A stretch of 36,115 bases of DNA. It comes from Methylobacterium tarhaniae (GTDB lineage: Bacteria; Pseudomonadota; Alphaproteobacteria; Rhizobiales; Beijerinckiaceae). The position numbers and the translations under genes were made by a program. Shown piece by piece: positions 18,578-25,671 of the stretch; position 1 is the stretch's first letter, and each line of letters starts with the position of its first letter. The stretch spans positions 1 through 36,115 of the forward strand of contig NZ_LABZ01000077.1 in the NCBI RefSeq assembly GCF_001043955.1. Reading direction: 5' to 3'. Below the pieces are notes generated by a model. The model saw only the letters and a list, made by a program, of their open reading frames with translations, was not told where the DNA came from and made no database searches.

Positions 18578-19351
18578 TCAATTCACCGACGGCTCGTCGA
18601 GCCGGAACGCGAAGGTCGCGGTGTAGACGTCCTCGTCGGCGAGCGTCGGGGTGGCCGACGGGCTCACCGTCTGGCTCACCGTGAGGACCTGGCTGCCGGC
18701 CTTGCGGATCGGTACCGTGGCGACGCCGTCGGGGTCGGTGGTGTAGGCCGGCACGCCGGCCCGCTCCGGCTCCATGCCGCTGTCGCCGTAATAGAGGTCG
18801 GCCCCCGGCAGCGGCGCGCCGCGGAACAGCACCCGCACCCGGATCGCCCCGGCGGTCGGGCCCGGGACCTCGACCGGCACGATCTCCAGCGTGTGGCCGA
18901 TCACCCGCAGCCACGGCGCGCCGGGGCCGAAGGCGGCCTTGGCGTATTTCACCGACCAGAGGCTGGAGCGGGCATCCGGCACCAGGCGCCGGCTGGCATT
19001 GAGGCGGGTGCCGTCGCGCAACGTGGTCCAGTAGCCGGCATCGTAGGTGGCGGCGGCGAGGGTGCGGCCGGGCTTTGCGCCGAGCGGCGCCAGCAGCGCC
19101 GGGGGCACGTCCGGCGGCGCGGGCTTGAGGCCACCGCGCAGGCTCGCGGCCCCGTCCTGCGTCAGGGCGACGAGGTCGATGAGCTGGGACGGGTTCGGCG
19201 CCTCGCGCTTCGAGGCGTGACCGTAATTGACCCGGACCTGGGGCGCGGAGTCGACGGTGCTGAGCGTCAGCCACAATTCCTGCGCGCGACCGGGCTGCGA
19301 GGCCCCGAGAACGAGGGCGGCGGCCAGAGCGGTGCGGGGCAGGAGTAGCAT
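18578..19351 (-). CDS. Secreted DUF4198-like protein
   Basis: Periplasmic protein of 257 residues resembling the DUF4198 family, whose members are often tied to nickel or cobalt uptake. A clear signal peptide (MLLLPRTALAAALVLGASQP, likely cut after GRA) is followed by ELWLTLSTVDSAPQVRVNYG. The typical LWL...V.NYGH pattern is seen, but the mature end reads AQELWL where many members have a histidine. The C-terminal half has beta-rich repeats (GVATVPIRKAGSQVLTVSQ). I chose ATG 19351 over 19369 because GGAGA lies about eight bases upstream of it. No metal transporter gene is next to it, so metal uptake is unproven. Confidence 0.7.
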   Translation of the reverse strand: MLLLPRTALAAALVLGASQPGRAQELWLTLSTVDSAPQVRVNYGHASKREAPNPSQLIDLVALTQDGAASLRGGLKPAPPDVPPALLAPLGAKPGRTLAAATYDAGYWTTLRDGTRLNASRRLVPDARSSLWSVKYAKAAFGPGAPWLRVIGHTLEIVPVEVPGPTAGAIRVRVLFRGAPLPGADLYYGDSGMEPERAGVPAYTTDPDGVATVPIRKAGSQVLTVSQTVSPSATPTLADEDVYTATFAFRLDEPSVN

Positions 19352-19521
19352 CGGTCGTCGGTTCTCCATCGGGCGGCGCCACGGGCCGGGGCCCCGAGGC
19401 GCCTCACGCGGGTGGGGCGAGGCACGAAGCGGGCCCGCGGCGGCGAGGCATCATAACCCATCCGGCGGCAATCCGATCCCCATCGGACGCCCGAGGCTGC
19501 ACGCCCTCGGGCGGGCGGCTC

Positions 19522-19644
19522 TCAGGTCGGCTTCGCCTGCTGTCCCTGACGTGCCTGGCGTGCCCCGTTCGCCAGGTAGGACAGGGCCATGGCCCCCGCA
19601 ACGGCCGCCGCCGCCGCCCCGAACACCACCGCGATCCGCGCCAT
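19522..19644 (-). CDS. 40-residue single-span membrane peptide
   Basis: A very small gene encoding one hydrophobic helix (MARIAVVFGAAAAAVAGAMA) followed by LSYLANGARQARQGQQAKPT, a short basic and polar tail. The helix would cross the inner membrane once. The evidence for a real gene is a strong GGAGGG ribosome-binding site about seven bases before the ATG and a clean stop. It lies 47 bases after the cca stop on the same strand. I recognise no family. Confidence 0.55.
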   Translation of the reverse strand: MARIAVVFGAAAAAVAGAMALSYLANGARQARQGQQAKPT

Positions 19645-19672
19645 CCCGGCCCTCCTTCCGGGCGAGCCCGGC

Positions 19673-19702
19673 ATTGTTAGCGCTTGGATTGTTAGCTCTT
19701 GG
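19673..19702. repeat. Two-copy 15-bp tandem repeat at the cca stop codon
   Basis: ATTGTTAGCGCTTGG is followed at once by ATTGTTAGCTCTTGG, differing at one base. On the cca strand the second unit holds its TAA stop and the first gives a second in-frame TAA five codons later. Confidence 0.7.
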
Positions 19703-20981
19703 AATGGGGCGAACGGGCCGCATCTTCGCGGGTTCCGCCGGCGGCCGCGAGGGCCAGGGCGCGCAGGCGCACCTCCGCGTCCGGGTCGGTCGGGCATCCC
19801 TGCGCGAGCCAGGCCTGCCGCGCCGCCGCCAAGCCCCGGCCGAGGCCGCGTCCGGGCGATGCGCCGGCTGCGACCAGGGCCGCCCCGGTGACCGGCAGGA
19901 CCGGCGCCCGCTCGGCCCCGGCGGCGAAGCGGGCGAGCGCGTCGGCGGCCTCCGGCGACAGCACCGGCCGCGGCTCGCCCGTCAGCACCAGGGCGGCATC
20001 CGTCGCCGCTCCCGCGCCGTGCACGGCCACCAGCCGCCGCACATCCGCAACCGTCAGGGGGGCGCGCGCACCGTGCAGGGCAGCCTCGGCCCCCGCATAG
20101 GCGGAGAGCCGCCCGTGCTCCGCCTTCGACAGGCGCAAGGATTCCCGCAGGCGCTCGGCATCGGCCTCGGAGCGCACCGCCAGGGCGGCGAGGCGGCGCA
20201 CGGCATCCGGCTCGACTTCCACGGCGGCGAGGCGGGCGAGGCGGCCGAGATCGCCGACGCCACCGATCAGGCGCTGCAGCAGGCCCGTCTGCGACAGGAT
20301 CGCGGTGACGGCGGGCGCGCCGGGGGCGACGAGGAGCTTCAGCAGTTCTCCCCGCACCCGCTCGCGGGAGAGGAGCGCCAGCCCGTCCCGCGCCTCGATC
20401 GCGGCGGACAGCCCCTCCGGATCGGGGGCACCGGCGCCGTAGCGGGCGTGGAAGCGGAAGAAGCGCAGGACCCGCAGGTAATCCTCGCGGATGCGCTGGC
20501 GCGCCTCGCCGATGAAGCGCACCCGGGCCTCGCGCAGGTCGGGGAGGCCCCCGACCGTGTCGTGCACTTGCCCGTCCGGCGTGACGGAGAGGGCGTTGAC
20601 GGTGAAGTCGCGCCGGGCGGCGTCGCGGGCGAAGTCGCGGCCGAAGCGCACGACCGCGTGGCGCCCGTCGGTCTCGACATCCTCGCGCAGGGTCGTGACC
20701 TCGAACGGCTCGCCCTCCGCCACCACCGTCACGGTGCCGTGCGCGATGCCGGTCGGCACGGGCTTCAGGCCCGCGTCGCGCGCGCGCGCCACCACCGCCT
20801 CGGGCAGCCGCGTGGTGGCGAGATCGATATCGGCGACCGGGCGGCCGAGGAGCGCGTCGCGCACCGCGCCGCCGACGAGGCGGGTCTCCTCGCCCGGGCC
20901 TTCGAGGGCGGCGAGCACCCTGGCGAGGCGCGGCCGCGCCAGCACCGCCCGCAGGGCCGCCTCGTCGAGGGTGCGGCTCAC
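19692..20981 (-). CDS. cca: CCA tRNA nucleotidyltransferase (class II)
   Basis: Adds or repairs the 3' CCA end of tRNAs. The protein has 429 residues. The nucleotidyltransferase head has RLVGGAVRDALLGRPVADID with the metal-binding DxD, then RRDFTVNALSV and IREDYLRVLRFFRFHARYG, all standard for the family. The C-terminal helical part is less conserved, as usual. Start is the GTG at 20981, whose GTGA overlaps the stop of the DUF6111 gene. It is last in a NUDIX-DUF6111-cca series. A strict poly(A) polymerase activity cannot be excluded, but the alphaproteobacterial context favours CCA addition. Confidence 0.93.
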   Translation of the reverse strand: MSRTLDEAALRAVLARPRLARVLAALEGPGEETRLVGGAVRDALLGRPVADIDLATTRLPEAVVARARDAGLKPVPTGIAHGTVTVVAEGEPFEVTTLREDVETDGRHAVVRFGRDFARDAARRDFTVNALSVTPDGQVHDTVGGLPDLREARVRFIGEARQRIREDYLRVLRFFRFHARYGAGAPDPEGLSAAIEARDGLALLSRERVRGELLKLLVAPGAPAVTAILSQTGLLQRLIGGVGDLGRLARLAAVEVEPDAVRRLAALAVRSEADAERLRESLRLSKAEHGRLSAYAGAEAALHGARAPLTVADVRRLVAVHGAGAATDAALVLTGEPRPVLSPEAADALARFAAGAERAPVLPVTGAALVAAGASPGRGLGRGLAAARQAWLAQGCPTDPDAEVRLRALALAAAGGTREDAARSPHSKS

Positions 20982-21235
20982 CGGAACTGCCCCGGCACCA
21001 CCCGGCCGTTCTCGATATGGGTCGGCACGAAGCCGTCCCGGTGCCGCTCCGAGGTGAGCGCCACCACCACGAAAGAGGCGATGACCAGGGCGGCGCCCGC
21101 GATGGCGAGGCGCGCGGCCTGGTCGCTCCAATGGACCCAGCGCAGCGGGCTGCGCCGGCGCAGCAGCAGCCACACCCCGAAGACCGCGAAGGGGAGCAGG
21201 AAGAGCAGCATGTCGTCGATCAACGCGCGAATCAT
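20978..21235 (-). CDS. Small two-span membrane protein, DUF6111-like
   Basis: An 85-residue inner-membrane protein with two hydrophobic helices: MLLFLLPFAVFGVWLLL and LAIAGAALVIASFVVVAL. A short basic segment with tryptophans (RRRSPLRWVHWSD) lies between them, and the tail HIENGRVVPGQFR follows. Size and position between a NUDIX hydrolase and cca match DUF6111 proteins of Hyphomicrobiales. Its stop overlaps the cca start by four bases. Function is unknown. Confidence 0.75.
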   Translation of the reverse strand: MIRALIDDMLLFLLPFAVFGVWLLLRRRSPLRWVHWSDQAARLAIAGAALVIASFVVVALTSERHRDGFVPTHIENGRVVPGQFR

Positions 21236-21241
21236 GGGGCT

Positions 21242-21916
21242 CTACTCATCCGCGTCGCGGAGCCGGTCGTAGAGGTTGCGCACGATGCCGGCGGTCACCC
21301 CCCAGATGTAGCGTTCGCCGAAGGGGATCGCGTAGTAGCGCCGCTGGCGCCCGCGCCATTCCCGGCTGTGCAGGGCGTGGTTGGCGACATCCATCAGGAA
21401 GTCGAGCGGCACCTCGAACGCCTCCGCCACCTCCTGCGGATTGAGGCTCAAGCGAGCGTCCGGCGCCACCAGCCCGACCACCGGCGTCACCAGGAAGCCG
21501 GTGCCCGACAGGTAGGGATCGAGGTAGCCGAGCGGCGTCACCGCCCTCGGATCGAGGCCGATCTCCTCCTGCGCCTCCCGCAGGGCCGCCGCGAGCGGGG
21601 AGGGATCGCCGGGATCGATCTTGCCGCCCGGGAAGGCGATCTGGCCGGAATGGTCGCGCAGATGCGCCGAGCGCAGGGTGAACAGCACCGAGACGCCGTC
21701 GTCCCGCGGCACCACCGGCACCAGCACCGCGGCGAGCCGGGGCGGACGCGACAGGGCGGCCTCCAGCACGTCGGGCTCGAGGTCGTGGTCGCCCCGCGGA
21801 TTGGACGTGTCGTCGTGCGGGCCCGGCGGCTCGGGCCGCAGGCGGGCCCGGGCGCGTTCCAGGAAGGCGTCGAGGGCGCAGAAGCCCAGGACTTGCGTCG
21901 CGGCGAGGTCGGTCAC
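21242..21916 (-). CDS. CoA pyrophosphatase (NUDIX hydrolase)
   Basis: Splits CoA and its derivatives to phosphopantetheine and 3',5'-ADP. The 224-residue protein has the NUDIX box at about 98-120 (GGKIDPGDPSPLAAALREAQ then EEIG). Just before it is the CoA-specific UPF0035-like stretch LRSAHLRDHSGQIAFPGG. The start is GTG, overlapping the DUF1285 stop as GTGA. It belongs to the DUF1285-NUDIX-DUF6111-cca series seen in alphaproteobacteria. CoA specificity is from the signature only. Confidence 0.88.
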   Translation of the reverse strand: MTDLAATQVLGFCALDAFLERARARLRPEPPGPHDDTSNPRGDHDLEPDVLEAALSRPPRLAAVLVPVVPRDDGVSVLFTLRSAHLRDHSGQIAFPGGKIDPGDPSPLAAALREAQEEIGLDPRAVTPLGYLDPYLSGTGFLVTPVVGLVAPDARLSLNPQEVAEAFEVPLDFLMDVANHALHSREWRGRQRRYYAIPFGERYIWGVTAGIVRNLYDRLRDADE

Positions 21917-22512
21917 GACAGCTCGGCCACGCGGGCGATGCGGTGGAAACGCCCGCCGGCGGCGAGCCCGAACCAGCTCTCGCCCTCGTCCTCGCGCTCC
22001 TCGCAGAGGTCCACGAGGTCGTAGGTGAGCGCCCGGGTGACCCGGGCCCAGAGGCCGTGGCGCACGGCGATGTAGGGCTTGAACCCGCCCTCCGGGTCGC
22101 GCTCGAACCGCAGGGGGTGGGCGTCGTCGAGGGGCACGACGTCGTCGAGGTTGGTGCGGAACGCGACGGCGCGGGCGTCGCCCTCGCCCTCCACCGCCAT
22201 CTCGACCGCCAGGAAGGCCGCGTCCTCGACCTCGATCCCGACCCGCTCCACCGGCGTCACCAGCACCGTGCGCCCGTCGGGATCGCGGCGCAGGATCGTC
22301 GAGAAGAGCCTGACCAGGGCCGGCCGGGTGATCGGGCTACCGTTGTAGTGCCAGGTCCCGTCCGCGGCGATGCGCATCGGGATCTCGCCGCAGTAATCCG
22401 GGTTCCAGCGCTCGACCGGCGGCGGCCCGCGTCGCGAGCCCTCCGCGCCGAGGGCGGCGGTGAGGCGTTCGAGGACCCCGCCGGGCGGGGCGCCGTTCGG
22501 ATCGTGCGTCAT
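21913..22512 (-). CDS. DUF1285 family protein
   Basis: Cytoplasmic protein of 199 residues with family features: PVERWNPDYCGEIPMRIAAD near the N-terminus, GTWHYNGSPITRPALVRLFS, and VRHGLWARVTRALTYDLVDL towards the end. The function is not known. It is the first gene of a coupled series, its TGA overlapping the NUDIX start. Start is ATG 22512. The gene upstream is a thioesterase on the same strand, 47 bases away. Confidence 0.88.
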   Translation of the reverse strand: MTHDPNGAPPGGVLERLTAALGAEGSRRGPPPVERWNPDYCGEIPMRIAADGTWHYNGSPITRPALVRLFSTILRRDPDGRTVLVTPVERVGIEVEDAAFLAVEMAVEGEGDARAVAFRTNLDDVVPLDDAHPLRFERDPEGGFKPYIAVRHGLWARVTRALTYDLVDLCEEREDEGESWFGLAAGGRFHRIARVAELS

Positions 22513-22559
22513 CCCGCACTACATAGCGGATCGCGGCGGCTTGTGTACGGGCCCGGACC

Positions 22560-22985
22560 TCAGCTGCCCTCGGGCCGGCGGCGCAGGATCTTCCACACGC
22601 CGGTGGCCGCGGCGACGATGCGCCCGCCGCACCGCGCGTCGCCGCGCAGGAAGACCAGGCTGCTCGTGCGCTGCACCACCTCGGGCGTCATCGTGATCGT
22701 CTCGCCGATCCGCCCGGCCGACACGAACTGCATCTCGAACTGCACCGTGACGCAATTCGCCCCGCCGGCGGCCCGCATGGCGGCGAAGCCGAGCGCCCGG
22801 TCGGCGAAGGTCATCATCATCCCGCCCTGCACCACGCCGATCAGGTTGGCGTGCTTGGGCTCGGCCCGGAACGCGAAGCTCACCGCCTCGCCCTCCTCGC
22901 GCAGCAGGACCGGGCCGACCAGGGAGAGGAAGCCCGGATCGTCGAAGGGGCGCCAGCCGGCCGGATCGGAATCGGGGGTGGTCAT
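22560..22985 (-). CDS. PaaI-type hotdog thioesterase
   Basis: Small hotdog-fold acyl-CoA thioesterase, 141 residues. The active-site helix region is LIGVVQGGMMMTFADRALGF, in the usual xGGxxxxxxD form. The core strand VTVQFEMQFVSAGRIGETIT and the C-terminal VFLRGDARCGGRIVAAATGV complete the fold. No strong ribosome-binding site precedes the ATG. It is divergent from a second thioesterase, 93 bases away. The acyl substrate is unknown. Confidence 0.87.
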   Translation of the reverse strand: MTTPDSDPAGWRPFDDPGFLSLVGPVLLREEGEAVSFAFRAEPKHANLIGVVQGGMMMTFADRALGFAAMRAAGGANCVTVQFEMQFVSAGRIGETITMTPEVVQRTSSLVFLRGDARCGGRIVAAATGVWKILRRRPEGS

Positions 22986-23078
22986 GAGGGGCTCGGGGGG
23001 TGAGAGCTATGGACAGCGCGGCCGCGGCCGTGCCTCAACGTCCCTTACCAAGAAAATCGCCAGGGAGGCCCCGCAGCC

Positions 23079-23585
23079 GTGACGGACCAGATGCCAGAGG
23101 CGCGCCTGCGCGCCGACTCGGACGAGATCCAGGCGCGCCTGCGCGCCGATCCGGAGCAGATCCAGGCGCGGGTGCGCGCCAGCTTCGACAAGCAGGGGCT
23201 GATGCGGACCCTCGGGGCTACGCTGGAAGCGGTGTCGCCCGGCGCGGTCGAGATCGCGCTCGTGCCCGGTCCGGCGGTGTCGCAGCAGCACGGCTTCGTC
23301 CATGCCGGGGCGGTGAGCGCCGTCGCCGACAGCGCGGCGGGCTATGCGGCCCTAACCCTGATGCCGCCCGGCGCCGGGGTGCTGACGGCGGAGTTCAAGA
23401 TCAACCTGCTGGCGCCGGCCGCCGGCCGCCGCATCCTGGCGCGGGGGCGGGTGGTGAAGGCCGGGAGGACCCTGACGCTGGCGCAGGCCGAGGTCTTTTC
23501 GGAGAGCGAAGGACGCGAGAAGCTGGTCGCGCTGCTGACCGCGACCCTGATGGCGGTGCAAGGGCGGGACGGCGTCGGCGATTGA
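23079..23585 (+). CDS. PaaI-type thioesterase with an N-terminal 11-residue repeat
   Basis: Second hotdog thioesterase, 168 residues with the GTG start. The catalytic region is QQHGFVHAGAVSAVADSAAG, followed by LTAEFKINLLAPAAGRRILA. The protein opens with three 11-residue units (residues 9-41: RLRADSDEIQA, RLRADPEQIQA, RVRASFDKQGL). The third unit leads into the normal family N-terminus, so the first two look like a recent expansion. GGGAGG lies about 11 bases before the GTG. Head-to-head arrangement with another thioesterase suggests a shared control region. Confidence 0.86.
   Translation: MTDQMPEARLRADSDEIQARLRADPEQIQARVRASFDKQGLMRTLGATLEAVSPGAVEIALVPGPAVSQQHGFVHAGAVSAVADSAAGYAALTLMPPGAGVLTAEFKINLLAPAAGRRILARGRVVKAGRTLTLAQAEVFSESEGREKLVALLTATLMAVQGRDGVGD
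23103..23201 (+). repeat. Three 33-bp coding tandem repeats
   Basis: Units 23103-23135, 23136-23168 and 23169-23201 encode 11-residue repeats. The first two are nearly identical in DNA (both carry GCGCCTGCGCGCCGA and end GATCCAGGCG); the third has drifted. Confidence 0.75.
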
Positions 23586-23590
23586 GAAGG

Positions 23591-23617
23591 CGGCCCCGGC
23601 GGACTCCGCCGGGGCCG
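23591..23617. terminator. Hairpin between convergent thioesterase and cytochrome c genes
   Basis: A perfect 12-base-pair stem (CGGCCCCGGCGG / CCGCCGGGGCCG) with a three-base loop sits between the stops at 23585 (+) and 23627 (-). There is no true U-tract on either side, so it is a probable but not classical terminator. Confidence 0.6.
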
Positions 23618-23626
23618 GACCAACGC

Positions 23627-23983
23627 TTACTTCTGGGTCTCGAGATAGGCCTCGAGGTCGGCGATCTTCTTGTCGTCCTTCAGGCCGGCATAGATCATCT
23701 TGTTGCCGGGCACCTTGGCCTTCGGGTCCTTGATGTATTCCTTGAAGGTGGCCGAATCCCAGGTCAGGCCGGAATTCTTCATCGCGGCCGAATAGTTGTA
23801 GCCCTCGTGGGTGCCGGCCTTGCGGCCGATCACGCCCTTGAGATCCGGGCCGACGCCGTTCTTGCCGAAGGCGTGGCAGGCCTTGCAGACGGCGAACGCC
23901 TTCTCGCCGGCGGCGGCGTCCTGGGCCTGGGCGGCGAAGGGGAGAAGGGCCGCCAGGGCGGCACCGAGGATGAGCTGACGCAT
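23627..23983 (-). CDS. Class I cytochrome c, periplasmic
   Basis: Soluble mitochondrial-type c-type cytochrome for periplasmic electron transfer, 118 residues. The signal peptide is MRQLILGAALAALLPFAAQA. The haem site CKACH is at residues 33-37, and the axial methionine is expected at M96 in PGNKMIYAG. GPDLKGVIGRKAG and GLTWDSATFKEYIKDPKAKV are classic class I segments. GGAGGG precedes the ATG. It is divergent from a GlcD-type oxidase, with a 254-base shared region. Which oxidase or dehydrogenase it serves is not shown. Confidence 0.95.
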   Translation of the reverse strand: MRQLILGAALAALLPFAAQAQDAAAGEKAFAVCKACHAFGKNGVGPDLKGVIGRKAGTHEGYNYSAAMKNSGLTWDSATFKEYIKDPKAKVPGNKMIYAGLKDDKKIADLEAYLETQK

Positions 23984-24005
23984 GAGGTTCCCTCCAACGG
24001 ACGTC

Positions 24006-24080
24006 GTTCGCGACGGGCCACCGGGATATGGCCCAGCCTGCAGTTTGGTACAGTTAAAAACGCCGACGGTTCGCGACGGG
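24006..24080. promoter_or_regulatory. Direct repeats in the cytochrome c / glcD divergent region
   Basis: GTTCGCGACGGG occurs at 24006-24017 and again at 24069-24080, exactly 63 bases apart. Between them lies the only AT-rich stretch of the region (around 24042-24061, GTTTGGTACAGTTAAAAACG). This could be a pair of regulator sites around divergent promoters. No specific regulator is implied. Confidence 0.35.
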
Positions 24081-24237
24081 TCCCGTGCGGCGAAAAGAAG
24101 CTGTGCCGCGTCAGCGCGCAATCGGACGAAGGTGCGGGGGGATCCGATGGATGGGCGCGGTCCCTCGCCTCCTTTATGATGACGCACAAAGGACCGGCTC
24201 GCCGGGACCCGTCCGAACGAACCCGAGAGGATACGCC

Positions 24238-25671
24238 ATGACGATCGCCTTCCCGCTCCCGGACCCCGCGATCCTCGCCCGCCGCGACACGATCCTCGAC
24301 GGCCTGCGCGGCCTGGTGGCGCCGGAGGCCCTGGTGACCAGCGAGGACGAGCGCCGCGCCTTCGAGACCGACGGGCTCACCGCCTACCGCAAGATGCCGC
24401 TCGCCGTCGTGCTGCCCTCGACGACCCAGGAGGTCGCGGCGGTGATGCGCTACTGCCACGAGAACGGGGTGCGGGTGGTGCCCCGCGGCGCCGGCACGTC
24501 GCTCGCCGGCGGCGCCATCGCGCAGGAGGATGCGGTGATCCTCGGCGTGGCCAAGATGAACCGGGTGCTCGACGTCGATTTTTCCAACCGCACCGCCCGG
24601 GTCCAGGCCGGCATCACCAACCTCGCCATCAGCGCGGCGGTGGCGCATGAGGGCTTCTTCTACGCCCCCGACCCGTCGAGCCAGCTCGCCTGCACCATCG
24701 CGGGCAACATCGCGATGAATTCCGGCGGCGCCCACTGCCTGAAATACGGCGTCACCACCAACAACCTGATGGGCGTGACCCTGGTGCTGATCGACGGCAC
24801 CGTGGTGGAGATCGGTGGCGACCACCTCGATGCCGCCGGCTACGATCTCCTCGGCCTCGTCTGCGGCTCGGAAGGGCAGCTCGGCATCGTCACCGAGGCG
24901 ACCGTGCGGATCCTGCGCGCCGCGGAGGGCGCGCGGCCGGCGCTGATGGGCTTCGGCACGGTCGAGGATGCGGGCGCCTGCACGGCGGCGATCATCGGCG
25001 CCGGCATCATCCCGGTGGCGATCGAGTACATGGACCGCGAGGCGATCGCGATCTGCGAGGCCTTCGCCCATGCGGGCTACCCGCTCGACGCCGAGGCGAT
25101 GCTGATCATCGAGGTCGAGGGCTGCCGGGAGGAATGCGACGCGATGCTCGCCCGCATCGTCGAGATCGCCAAGCCCTTCAACCCGACGAGTCTCAAGGTC
25201 TCGCAATCGGAGGCCGAGAGCGCCGCGATCTGGAAGGGCCGCAAGTCGGCCTTCGGCGCCACGGGCCGCATCTCCGACTACATCTGCATGGACGGCACCA
25301 TCCCGACCGGGCAGTTGCCGCGCGTGCTGGAGCGCATCGGCGAGATCACCAAGTCCTACGGCCTGCGCTGCGCCAACGTCTTCCATGCCGGCGACGGCAA
25401 TTTGCATCCCCTGATCCTGTTCGACATCAACACGCCCGGCGAGATGGAGAAGGCCGAAGCCGCCGGCGAGGAGATGCTGAAGCTCTGCGTCGAGGTCGGC
25501 GGCTGCCTCACCGGCGAGCACGGCGTCGGCATCGAGAAGCGCGACCTGATGACCGTCCAGTACAACCCGGAGGACTTGGCACAGCAGATGCGGGTGCGGG
25601 CGGTGTTCGATCCGGCCTGGCTGATGAACCCGGCTAAGGTCTTTCCGCTGGAAGGGCGGATCGCCGCGTGA
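24238..25671 (+). CDS. glcD: Glycolate oxidase GlcD-type FAD subunit
   Basis: FAD-linked oxidase of the GlcD group, 477 residues. The FAD domain has VVPRGAGTSLAGGAIAQEDA, SSQLACTIAGNIAMNSGGAH and LVCGSEGQLGIVTEATVRIL. The C-terminal domain has ANVFHAGDGNLHPLILFD and GGCLTGEHGVGIEKRDLM, with the conserved histidines. These match GlcD better than the 14956 paralogue does. In other bacteria GlcD works with GlcE and GlcF, but neither follows; instead a SWIM zinc-finger gene overlaps its stop by four bases. GAGAGG lies seven bases before the ATG. The partner subunits may be elsewhere. Confidence 0.9.
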   Translation: MTIAFPLPDPAILARRDTILDGLRGLVAPEALVTSEDERRAFETDGLTAYRKMPLAVVLPSTTQEVAAVMRYCHENGVRVVPRGAGTSLAGGAIAQEDAVILGVAKMNRVLDVDFSNRTARVQAGITNLAISAAVAHEGFFYAPDPSSQLACTIAGNIAMNSGGAHCLKYGVTTNNLMGVTLVLIDGTVVEIGGDHLDAAGYDLLGLVCGSEGQLGIVTEATVRILRAAEGARPALMGFGTVEDAGACTAAIIGAGIIPVAIEYMDREAIAICEAFAHAGYPLDAEAMLIIEVEGCREECDAMLARIVEIAKPFNPTSLKVSQSEAESAAIWKGRKSAFGATGRISDYICMDGTIPTGQLPRVLERIGEITKSYGLRCANVFHAGDGNLHPLILFDINTPGEMEKAEAAGEEMLKLCVEVGGCLTGEHGVGIEKRDLMTVQYNPEDLAQQMRVRAVFDPAWLMNPAKVFPLEGRIAA

